Shown: positions 8,289-15,058 of the stretch, piece after piece
Layout of the letters: the number at the start of each line of letters is the position of its first letter
Numbering within the stretch: the first letter of the stretch is position 1
NCBI GenBank assembly: GCA_012515455.1
Contig: JAAYYJ010000223.1
Coordinates: forward strand, 1 to 21,447
Source: Oligosphaeraceae bacterium
GTDB lineage: Bacteria; Verrucomicrobiota; Lentisphaeria; Oligosphaerales; Oligosphaeraceae
Direction: 5' to 3'
DNA: 21,447 bases
Position numbers and translations under genes: made by a program
The notes under the pieces: model-generated
Seen by the model: the letters and a program-made list of their open reading frames with translations, nothing else
What the model was told of the DNA's origin: nothing
Database searches by the model: none

Positions 8289-8820
8289 GCACCTGAGCTG
8301 GAAAACCGCCCTCCGGGCTTTCCTCTTCCCCCGGCTGAACCGCAAATTCCTGCTCCGGCTGCTGCTGCTCGCCGCTTTGACCTACAGTGGCGCACGCTAT
8401 ATCTGCCAGCCCGCCTGGACCAACGGCAGCAGCATGCTGCCGACCTACCAGGAACGGCAGTTCCTGCTCTGCTGGAAACCCGCCTACTGGTTCTCCCCCC
8501 CGCGACCCGGTGACGTGGTGGTCATCCGCCTAGCCGGTCCGAAGGTCATGCTGTTGAAACGCGTGCTGGCATTGGCCGGCGACCGGGTCGAATTCCGCCA
8601 AGGCAAACTCCTGGTCAATGGCAGCACGCCCCAGGAGCCCTGGGCCAATCCGACTGCCTGCGACTGGAATCTGGATGAACGCACCGTGGCGGACGGCTGC
8701 GTCTATGTGGCGGGCGACAACCGCAGCATGGAAATGCAATACCATGAATTCGGGCAGGTCGCTCTCAGCCGCATCATTGGCAGACCCCTCCGGCTCTTCC
8801 AGCCGCGCCGCTCGGATTAA
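8278..8820 (+). CDS. lepB: Signal peptidase I
   Basis: A 180-residue membrane-anchored Ser/Lys protease that removes signal peptides from exported proteins. One hydrophobic anchor lies at ~24-42. The catalytic Ser52 is in NGSSMLPT and the catalytic Lys94 is in LLKRVLALAGD. The box GDNR is present, but the residues after it (SMEMQYHEFG) differ from the usual SxDSR pattern. ATG 8278 overlaps the last codons of rodA by 11 bp and has GGAG about ten bases upstream, so the two are probably translationally coupled. The in-frame extension back to 8188 is antisense-like junk inside rodA. The 3' end overlaps the convergent ADP-ribosylglycohydrolase gene by 47 bp. Short for the family (E. coli LepB has a second membrane helix and an inserted domain), resembling small Gram-positive-type enzymes. 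Confidence 0.92.
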   Translation: MTGKHLSWKTALRAFLFPRLNRKFLLRLLLLAALTYSGARYICQPAWTNGSSMLPTYQERQFLLCWKPAYWFSPPRPGDVVVIRLAGPKVMLLKRVLALAGDRVEFRQGKLLVNGSTPQEPWANPTACDWNLDERTVADGCVYVAGDNRSMEMQYHEFGQVALSRIIGRPLRLFQPRRSD

Positions 8821-9652
8821 GCGTCCGCCACAGGCTCAGGAAATCCTCAATCAGCTGCTCAATGACCTCATGGTCCTTGATTTCATTCAGCCAGTGCCGG
8901 GGGATCGCCTCGTAGCCATAATACGCCCCCGCAATCTGGCCATAGACCGCGGCAATGCTGTCCGCATCACCACCGAGATTGACCGCCGCGAGCATCCCGG
9001 TTGCAAAATCCCGGCTGTTCTCGAAGGCCCATAACGCGGCCTGCACAGTGGAATAGACCCAGCCGGAATTATTGACCTCCGCCCGGCTGCTGTACACTGA
9101 ACGCTGGCTGGTTCTGACCCCCTGGCAATGGCTGCAGAGTATCCCCGAGAGCTGCGAGACAACCTTGCGCACAAATGCGCTGTTATGTGTCAAATCGCTG
9201 ATTGCAAATAATATCCGGTTGTCTTCGCAGCCATAATTGAGAATAAATGCCGGGGCCAGGCGCATAATGCTGCCATTGCCCTGACTGGATTCACCCCCGT
9301 TGACCAGCCGGCCATGGTCCCGGATGCCCCGAATGGCCAGACTGGTCGTCTCGCCGATATCAAATGCATACGGCAGGCTAGACCAGAAACCCTGGTCGTG
9401 CCAGCGCACAAAATTCCGGCCCACGTCGGCTAAGTCATAGCCCTGGCAACGTACATAACTCTCCGCAATGCAGAATGCCAGCGAGGAGTCATCCGTCCAG
9501 TACCCCGGCGGAGTATTGAAAAATGCGCAGGGCAGCATCCCGGTTACCTGGACATGCGCATCCTTGGGGGTGAACTGCACCGGCGCCCCCAGGCAGTCCC
9601 CGACCACCAGCCCCCAGAACAGCCCCCGGAATTTATCGTCAAGCTGATTCAT
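8774..9652 (-). CDS. ADP-ribosylglycohydrolase family protein
   Basis: A 292-residue cytoplasmic enzyme of the DraG/ARH family, which removes ADP-ribose from proteins or related substrates using two magnesium ions. The metal-binding motifs are present: YWTDDSSLA with T53-D54-D55, GNGSIMR at 125-131, DLTH at 153-156, and GGDADSIAAVYGQIAGAYYG starting at 227 (Asp229, Asp231). The N-terminal FRGLFWGLVVGDCLGAPVQF is also typical. Length is normal. ATG 9652 lies only 17 bp after the FHA-PEGA stop, in the same orientation, so the two are very likely cotranscribed. AGGAG directly abuts the ATG, an unusual zero spacing, so reinitiation from the upstream gene is plausible. The 3' end overlaps lepB convergently. 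No ADP-ribosyltransferase partner is visible in the window. Confidence 0.94.
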   Translation of the reverse strand: MNQLDDKFRGLFWGLVVGDCLGAPVQFTPKDAHVQVTGMLPCAFFNTPPGYWTDDSSLAFCIAESYVRCQGYDLADVGRNFVRWHDQGFWSSLPYAFDIGETTSLAIRGIRDHGRLVNGGESSQGNGSIMRLAPAFILNYGCEDNRILFAISDLTHNSAFVRKVVSQLSGILCSHCQGVRTSQRSVYSSRAEVNNSGWVYSTVQAALWAFENSRDFATGMLAAVNLGGDADSIAAVYGQIAGAYYGYEAIPRHWLNEIKDHEVIEQLIEDFLSLWRTLNPSGAAGRAGGVCQ

Positions 9653-9669
9653 CTCCTGCTGCCGCCGGT

Positions 9670-11589
9670 TTAGAAATCGCTCAGTAAACGGCAGTTTTTG
9701 AACAGCAGTATGCCGTCCTTGCCAATCCCGAAGCAGGTGCCCTGAAACGTGAATGCCTGCTGTTCCGGCGCGGTAAAGAACTCCAGTTCCTCCTTGCTCA
9801 AGTCAGCGAACTGACAACTGATCTTGGGCGAGAACTTGACCGTGGCATTGCCTTTGCCGGAACCGGCAATCAGCATGCTCGACTTACCGTATATCTTGTA
9901 CGTCTTGCCGGCATGAGTCTTGTTGAAATCCTCCGCCGGGAGGTTCATCGCCCGCTCCAGTTCCGCTATGGTCAGTATCTCGTTGCGCAAACCGCCAGCA
10001 CCATCACCGCGCTTGCCGGCAGTGCGCGCCGCCTCCACCGCCGCTAAAATCTCAGCATCGCTGAGTTTGCGCAATTCCTTGATCTTGGGACGCAGATAAC
10101 GCTCGGACTTCTTGTGCAAATCCTCAATCACCACGTCGCCCTGAGGCGTGGTCTCCAGTATCAACCCATCGATAACCTGCTCATCCACCGTAATCAGACG
10201 ATGCGTGGGCAGATTCAGCTTGATCAGCTTCGAGGTGGTCTCATTCCGGACGATGTTGATCCGCCCGCTGATCGATACCCCGGAACGATGCTCAATCTTA
10301 AAACGCTGGTCACCAGCCATGATATTCTGCAGCAGCAAGGGAGCAGATTCCAGCTCCTCACCCGTCCCCACCGTCAGACCCAAAACCGCATCCTGAAGAT
10401 ATACTTTGCAGTCCGGAGGCTGAGTGCGTAATTCCAAATGGCCCAGGTTGACCTGTAAATCCACCGCCTGAGAACCGCCGCTGGCAGCATTGACCTCCAC
10501 CTCGACCATCTTGGCCTCACAACCGGGACCGCGAAAAGTCAAATTATGTTTGCCGGGCGGCAGAGTGCTCAACATAAAGGGCGTGACCCCCAGAAACTGA
10601 CGCTCCAGCCAGACATGTGCGCCGGCAGGAGTGCTGGTCAGCAACACCGTCCCAGCCTTTGGCCGCAGCACCACCGGACGGGTGGCCTGTATGTCCGGGA
10701 CATGAATCGTGCGCCGCGAGGCCTCGTAGCCCGCCAGCTGCAGCTCCAGGCTGTGGCGACCATTGCTGATGTTCCGCAATACCAACGGGGTCAGACCGTC
10801 CTGACGCTCACCATCTAGATAAACCTCCGCTCCAGCCGGGTCGCTTAATACCAGTACTACGTCGGAAACCACAGCCCCATGCCCGGGTGCCTCAGAAGAA
10901 CGGGACAGATTGGACTCGTCCTCTGCCTGCGGCTGTGCCGAACTGCCTTGCCCCGCATCCTGGCTGGAACGCTCCGGAGCCTCCGCCGGCTGCTCATTCC
11001 CCGCCACCGCCGCCACTGCCGCCGGGCTGTCAGCACCTGTACCGGGAACTGCGGCGAGCGGCTCAACCGGAGCAACGGTCTCAACCCTGACCGGCGGCTC
11101 AGCATCCGCCGCAGAGGGCGAAAATACCTGCAGAGCCAGATACACCACCAGACCCAAAATCACCAGAAGCAGGATGATCTTGCCCAATAAAACCCAGCGC
11201 CCCGCTGAGCCCCCCGCTGAAACCTGCGCCACAACCGGCCCACCGGACGCAACCGACGGACTGCCACTGTCCCCTCCGGACAGAACCGCCGCCTCGTCGT
11301 CCGTATCATTCAGGACCTTGAATTCATGGCTGAACACGGTAAAGACATCGCCGGGACGCACCGGCGTTCCCTGGCTGATCTTAGTACCGTTCACAAGCAC
11401 GCCGTTGACGCTCTTGCAATCCTCAACGAACCATTCCTTGCCAATTGGAGACAGCAGGCAATGATGACGCGAAACGCCAGCCTCATTGATGACAAAGCTG
11501 TTGTCGAGTTCCCGACCTATCGATATTACCGCATCGGCAAGCGGTATGACCGTACCCTTCTGCTCACCCTTGATTACCAATAATTTCAT
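9670..11589 (-). CDS. FHA domain / PEGA repeat membrane protein
   Basis: A 639-residue protein. Residues 1-95 form a forkhead-associated domain that binds phosphothreonine peptides, with SIGRELDNSFV (Arg26), SRHH (Ser40-Arg41-His42-His43) and NGVLVNG (Asn68). A single transmembrane helix lies at ~134-156, followed by a low-complexity Ala/Pro/Glu linker to ~240. Then come PEGA modules at ~244-310 (DPAGAEVYLDGE) and ~312-380 (TPAGAHVWLERQFLGVTP), with a weaker third from ~382. The C-terminal ~180 residues are unrecognised. The FHA part should be cytoplasmic and the PEGA part extracytoplasmic, binding envelope components. This is a plausible route for passing a kinase signal across the membrane. 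A good promoter lies at 11669-11697. The start ATG has a weak AGGG upstream. It heads an operon with the ADP-ribosylglycohydrolase. Confidence 0.92.
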   Translation of the reverse strand: MKLLVIKGEQKGTVIPLADAVISIGRELDNSFVINEAGVSRHHCLLSPIGKEWFVEDCKSVNGVLVNGTKISQGTPVRPGDVFTVFSHEFKVLNDTDDEAAVLSGGDSGSPSVASGGPVVAQVSAGGSAGRWVLLGKIILLLVILGLVVYLALQVFSPSAADAEPPVRVETVAPVEPLAAVPGTGADSPAAVAAVAGNEQPAEAPERSSQDAGQGSSAQPQAEDESNLSRSSEAPGHGAVVSDVVLVLSDPAGAEVYLDGERQDGLTPLVLRNISNGRHSLELQLAGYEASRRTIHVPDIQATRPVVLRPKAGTVLLTSTPAGAHVWLERQFLGVTPFMLSTLPPGKHNLTFRGPGCEAKMVEVEVNAASGGSQAVDLQVNLGHLELRTQPPDCKVYLQDAVLGLTVGTGEELESAPLLLQNIMAGDQRFKIEHRSGVSISGRINIVRNETTSKLIKLNLPTHRLITVDEQVIDGLILETTPQGDVVIEDLHKKSERYLRPKIKELRKLSDAEILAAVEAARTAGKRGDGAGGLRNEILTIAELERAMNLPAEDFNKTHAGKTYKIYGKSSMLIAGSGKGNATVKFSPKISCQFADLSKEELEFFTAPEQQAFTFQGTCFGIGKDGILLFKNCRLLSDF

Positions 11590-11638
11590 CGCAACTGAGC
11601 CCTTTCACTGTGCCAGGATGTTGTATTTTCCCGTTCAG

Positions 11639-11653
11639 GCAGTAAATTACTGC
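11639..11653. promoter_or_regulatory. 15-bp palindrome, possible operator
   Basis: GCAGTAA-A-TTACTGC is a perfect 7-bp inverted repeat around one central base. It lies just upstream of the -35 box of the PHP-gene promoter and about ten bases into the predicted leader of the FHA-PEGA transcript. That placement suits an operator acting on both divergent genes. It is too small-looped to be a good RNA hairpin. Confidence 0.4.
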
Positions 11654-11656
11654 TCT

Positions 11657-11684
11657 TTGAATGGGGATACTATAACTCTACAAT
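11657..11684 (+). promoter_or_regulatory. Predicted sigma70 promoter for the PHP-domain gene
   Basis: TTGAAT (11657-11662) and TACAAT (11679-11684) are separated by 16 bp. Transcription would start near 11691, about eight bases before the ATG at 11699, with no Shine-Dalgarno sequence in between. The transcript would be almost leaderless. The promoter overlaps the divergent one on the other strand. Confidence 0.5.
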
Positions 11685-11697
11685 GATATTTTTGCAA
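11669..11697 (-). promoter_or_regulatory. Predicted sigma70 promoter for the FHA-PEGA/ADP-ribosylglycohydrolase operon
   Basis: On the minus strand TTGCAA (11697-11692) and TATAGT (11674-11669) are separated by 17 bp. Transcription would begin near 11662, giving a leader of about 73 nt before the ATG at 11589. It shares 16 bp of DNA with the plus-strand PHP promoter. Confidence 0.6.
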
Positions 11698-11698
11698 A

Positions 11699-12550
11699 AT
11701 GATTGATTTACATTGTCACAGCACTGCTTCCGACGGCAGTGCCACACCCCGTGAAATCATCGACCTGGCCATCCAGGAAAAAGTAACCGCCATCGCCCTG
11801 ACCGACCACGACACCATCGCCGGATTGCAGGAATTCCAGGACGCCGGCGGCAACGCCGGCATCACCGTCATCCCCGGCATCGAACTCAGCGCTCGCGAGG
11901 AGAACCACGACGAATTCCACTTCGTGGGGCTGTTCATCGATGCCCATTCCGAACCGTTGCAGGCATTCTGCCACCACATCCGGACACTGCGACAGGAGCG
12001 CAACTACAAGATTCTGGAACATCTCCCCAGCCTGAATTGCCCCCTGACCTTGTCCGAGGTCGAAGCGGAATGCCCGGGCGGGGTGATCGGCCGCCCGCAT
12101 ATCGCCGCCGCCCTGATCCGCAGAGGATATTTCCGGGACAGCAAGCAGGTCTTCAAGACCCTGCTGGGCCGCGGCTGCCCCGGCTACATCGCCCGGCAGG
12201 TCCCCACTGCCGCAGAATGCATCAACGCCATTCACCAAGCCGGGGGGGTCGCCATCTGGGCCCATCCCTTTACCCGCTCCAACCTGACCAACCGGCACTT
12301 CCGGACCCTGGTGACAACCCTGAAAAACCTCGGCCTCGACGGCATTGAGGCCTATTATCCCATACATACCCGGGAACAAACCCGGGAAGTCTGCAAAATT
12401 GCGGCGGAAGACTCCCTGCTGCTGAGCGGCGGCAGTGACTTCCACGGCCTGCACTTCCCCAGCCTGAAAATCGGCGTCGCCTACGGCAAGCTCAATGTGC
12501 CGGATCGATTGCTGCCCCTGCTGCAGGAACGGGCCCGGCGGTATTCCTGA
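11699..12550 (+). CDS. PHP-domain metallophosphoesterase (YciV/RNase AM-like)
   Basis: A 283-residue cytoplasmic enzyme of the polymerase-and-histidinol-phosphatase superfamily. Metal-binding residues are visible in the expected order: DLHCHSTASDG with His5, His7 and Asp12; LTDHDT with Asp36-His37; PGIE with Glu62; GRPHIA with His134; AHP with His189; and GGSDFHG with Asp247 and His249. The order and length match the YciV (TrpH) branch, whose members act on 3',5'-bisphosphonucleosides or as 5'-3' exoribonucleases maturing rRNA 5' ends. Which activity applies here cannot be told from sequence. The start is fixed by the MIDLHCH motif at the extreme N-terminus; there is no Shine-Dalgarno, and the predicted promoter leaves a leader of only about eight bases. 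Confidence 0.92.
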   Translation: MIDLHCHSTASDGSATPREIIDLAIQEKVTAIALTDHDTIAGLQEFQDAGGNAGITVIPGIELSAREENHDEFHFVGLFIDAHSEPLQAFCHHIRTLRQERNYKILEHLPSLNCPLTLSEVEAECPGGVIGRPHIAAALIRRGYFRDSKQVFKTLLGRGCPGYIARQVPTAAECINAIHQAGGVAIWAHPFTRSNLTNRHFRTLVTTLKNLGLDGIEAYYPIHTREQTREVCKIAAEDSLLLSGGSDFHGLHFPSLKIGVAYGKLNVPDRLLPLLQERARRYS

Positions 12551-12575
12551 ACTGTCCTGCTACTGGCACAGTTCA
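12548..12575. other. Stem-loop spanning the PHP gene stop codon
   Basis: TGAACTGT and ACAGTTCA form a perfect 8-bp stem with a 12-base loop that begins at the TGA stop. No T-run follows, so it is not a standard intrinsic terminator, but it could protect or attenuate the transcript end. The rest of the 12576-12812 gap, between convergent genes, shows no gene or clear terminator. Confidence 0.35.
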
Positions 12576-12812
12576 TTGCTCCTCTGCCCGCAAAAGAAAA
12601 ACCACCCCGACTGCACTGCTGCTGTCCTAGGACCGCTATTATCCTGCAACTTACGGCAGAATACTTTGCGCCGCAAGGGAATAACTTGCGCCAGTAACGG
12701 CTCCGCCAAACACGAGCCACGAGCGTCCTGCAGCGGTCCGGAATTTTATCCTCGCTGGCCCGGATCATCCCGGCCCCCGGTCTGCAGTCCGAAGCTAGCG
12801 TCCGCGGGCGGA

Positions 12813-14111
12813 CTATTCCAGGCTGAACTTGCGGTCCAGAGCGCGGTGCGTGAATTTACGCCGGCCTTGGGCATAATCGGCCACCACCTGACCCTGACCC
12901 TTCAACAGCCATTTATAAATGACCAGACCCTCCAACCCGACCGGGCCACGGGCGTGGACCTTGTTGGTGCTGATGCCAACTTCCGCACCCAAGCCAAAAC
13001 GGTACCCGTCGCTGAAGCGGGAACTGCAGTTCCAGAATACATCGGCAGAATCAACCAGACCCAAAAAGGACGCCGCCGCCTGGGTATCCGCAGTCACTAT
13101 CACATCGGTATGATGGGAGCCGTAATGGTTGATGTGCTCTATCGCATCGGACAGCGTCGGCACCACCCGGATCGAGAGCACATAATCCAGGTATTCCGTA
13201 CGCCAGTCCTGCTCACTGGCCGCTTCCACCGGGATAATCGCCTGCGTGGCCGGACAGCCCAGCACCCGCACCCCGGCCCGCTGCAGCTCCGCCCAGACCT
13301 CCGGCAGGAACGCCCCGGCCACCGCCTCGTGTACCAGCAGCGTCTCAGCCGCATTGCAGACCGAGACATACTGAGTTTTGGAATCCAGCACTATCCGACT
13401 GGCCATGCTTAAATCCGCTGCTGCATCGACATACACATGGCAAATGCCATCCGCATGCCCCAGCACCGCAATGCTGGTGTTCTGCTTGATGTACTTGACC
13501 AGGTCGTTTGACCCGCGCGGGACAATCAAATCAATATAATTGTCCAGCCGCAGCATTGCCGAGACCTCGGCCCGGCTCTCCAGCAGCTGCAGCCAGCCGC
13601 AGGGCATGCCCGCATCCTGCCCTGCCGCCGCAATCACCTGCGCCAGTATCTGGTTGGTGTGCCGGGCCTCACTGCCGCCTTTCAGCAATACCGCATTGCC
13701 GCTCTTCAAACACAGGGTCGATATCTGCACCAGGGCATCCGGTCGGGACTCAAAGATCATCCCGATCACCCCCAGGGGACAGCTGACCTTGTACAGCTCC
13801 AAACCGGCATCAAGCTCGGTGGCTCGCAGCGTCTCTCCCACCGGGTCGGGCAGGGAGATCAGACTCTCAATCCCACGAATGACCTCAGTGAGCTTCGCTT
13901 CCCCGAAATTCAGGCGTTTGAGCACCGCCGGGGCAATGCCGGCCTGCTCCGCTGCAGCCAAATCCCGGCGGTTCGCAGCGATGATTTCCTCTGCCTGCGC
14001 GGACAGAGCCGAAACAATAGCAGCCAAGGCGGTATTTTTCGCCTGGCTGCTCTGTACGCCCATCTTCACCGCAGCCGATTTGGCCAAGGCAGCCATTTGC
14101 AGCATATCCAT
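12813..14111 (-). CDS. proA: Gamma-glutamyl phosphate reductase (proline biosynthesis)
   Basis: A 432-residue cytoplasmic enzyme that reduces gamma-glutamyl phosphate with NADPH to glutamate semialdehyde, the second step of proline synthesis. Typical ProA segments are present: GVIGMIFESRPDALVQI, LLKGGSEARHTN, IVPRGSNDLVKYI, the catalytic Cys252 in TQYVSVCNAAETLLVH, and near the end GLGAEVGISTNKVHARGPVG. Length is normal for ProA. ATG 14111 has GAGG six bases upstream, a good ribosome-binding site. It follows the nitroreductase gene by 45 bp on the same strand and is probably cotranscribed with it. Neither proB nor proC is in the window, so the proline genes are scattered. No defect seen. Confidence 0.97.
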   Translation of the reverse strand: MDMLQMAALAKSAAVKMGVQSSQAKNTALAAIVSALSAQAEEIIAANRRDLAAAEQAGIAPAVLKRLNFGEAKLTEVIRGIESLISLPDPVGETLRATELDAGLELYKVSCPLGVIGMIFESRPDALVQISTLCLKSGNAVLLKGGSEARHTNQILAQVIAAAGQDAGMPCGWLQLLESRAEVSAMLRLDNYIDLIVPRGSNDLVKYIKQNTSIAVLGHADGICHVYVDAAADLSMASRIVLDSKTQYVSVCNAAETLLVHEAVAGAFLPEVWAELQRAGVRVLGCPATQAIIPVEAASEQDWRTEYLDYVLSIRVVPTLSDAIEHINHYGSHHTDVIVTADTQAAASFLGLVDSADVFWNCSSRFSDGYRFGLGAEVGISTNKVHARGPVGLEGLVIYKWLLKGQGQVVADYAQGRRKFTHRALDRKFSLE

Positions 14112-14156
14112 ATTTTACCTCAACAAGCAATTATCGTTCTTCAGGCAGCCTCTGCC

Positions 14157-14669
14157 TTAATCATAAAACACCGTGTCAGCCAAGTTCTGACGCTGAAAAT
14201 GCATCGGATTAGGTACCGCATCCGGGGCTGGATAGCCCAGCGGCAGCAGCAGCGCCGGAATCTGTGGCTTGGGCAAAGAGAATTCCCGCCGCAGCAGCGC
14301 CGGGTCGAAGTAGCAGACCCAGGTGCTACCCAAGCCGCGCTCGGCGGCCGCCAGCATGATATGGGTACCCACAATGCTGGCATCCATGCACCCGGATTCA
14401 AAACCGTCAAAGCTGCGCTTCCAGCTCGCACTGGAGTCGTAGCAGATCAGCAGTACCAGCGGAGCCTCGAAATGGCAGCTGGTGCAACGCCGCAGCTTCT
14501 CCAGGCCCGCGGCACTGCGGATCACATAGATCCGCTGCGGCTGCAGATTGCAGGCCGTGGGCGCCAGCCGGCCGGCCTCCAGAATCACCTGCAAATCACT
14601 CTCTGACACCGGCTCCGGCCGGAATTTCCGCACCGAGTACCGCTGTGCTGCTAAATTCAGGAAGTTCAT
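14157..14669 (-). CDS. Nitroreductase family protein
   Basis: A 170-residue flavoprotein-type oxidoreductase. It opens with the family motif RYSVRKF (10-16), followed by LQVILEAGRLAPTACNLQPQ (27-46), which contributes to FMN binding. A later GLGSTWV segment near 111-117 and LPLGYPAPD further on are also typical. Members use FMN and NAD(P)H to reduce nitro compounds, quinones or flavins; the substrate here is unknown. ATG 14669 is preceded by a strong GGAGGT five bases upstream. The open frame continues to 14789, but those residues are not family-like. Four cysteines are present, including the pair in RRCTSCHFEAPL at ~65-68, which is not a ferredoxin motif. proA follows 45 bp downstream. Confidence 0.92.
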   Translation of the reverse strand: MNFLNLAAQRYSVRKFRPEPVSESDLQVILEAGRLAPTACNLQPQRIYVIRSAAGLEKLRRCTSCHFEAPLVLLICYDSSASWKRSFDGFESGCMDASIVGTHIMLAAAERGLGSTWVCYFDPALLRREFSLPKPQIPALLLPLGYPAPDAVPNPMHFQRQNLADTVFYD

Positions 14670-14800
14670 CGCCACCTCCATAATTATTGTTAATGTGCGA
14701 AGTTTTATGATTGGACCAGAAATTTGCTCAGTTGTTGCTCGCCCAGCCGGTAGTGTTCCTGTTAGGACGTACGCAATCAGTGCCAGCAATTATGTATCGA

Positions 14801-14967
14801 CCTTACAGGGCTACCGTTTTTTTCTCGATCTCCTCGAGGCCGGCGTGTCCTTTCAGGCCGCCTGTGCTGCCAAAAGCCCCAACCGGGCGTGATATACCTA
14901 GCCCAGGGCAACGCCCTGGGTCTTGGAGATTACCACATCAACACCAGTCCTGTAAAGGCGTGACATA
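14801..14967. repeat. Candidate dispersed repeat (REP/MITE-like element) between genes
   Basis: This ~390-bp gene-free stretch (14670-15058) holds a structured block. Near-inverted ends are CCTTACAGG (14801-14809) and CCTGTAAAGG (14949-14958), with a related CCTTTCAGG inside (14849-14857). A perfect 8-bp hairpin with a 3-base loop, CCCAGGGCAACGCCCTGGG, lies at 14902-14920. GGCGTGATATA (14886-14896) and GGCGTGACATA (14957-14967) match in 10 of 11 bases. I recall similar GC palindromes in intergenic repeats of other bacteria, but only a genome search would establish this. The remaining parts of the gap show no clear gene. The nitroreductase promoter must lie in 14670-14800 or farther upstream. 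Confidence 0.5.
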
Positions 14968-15058
14968 AGATAATATGCCAATCCCCCAGCCAGAACCACT
15001 GCTGGCAAGCCGAAAGTTAACCAGTACTCTGCACCAGATTTTACCCATTACCCCATTC

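Noticed and set aside
7311..8345. 344-codon minus-strand frame opposite rodA
   Set aside because: Gln- and Asp-rich antisense of a textbook RodA sequence carrying all SEDS motifs.
12495..13412. 305-codon plus-strand frame between the PHP gene and proA
   Set aside because: Mostly antisense to proA, which has conserved motifs and a good ribosome-binding site; the rest is featureless intergenic DNA.
14902..14920. GC hairpin as an intrinsic terminator
   Set aside because: No T-run on either side. The neighbouring direct and inverted repeats suggest a repeat element instead.
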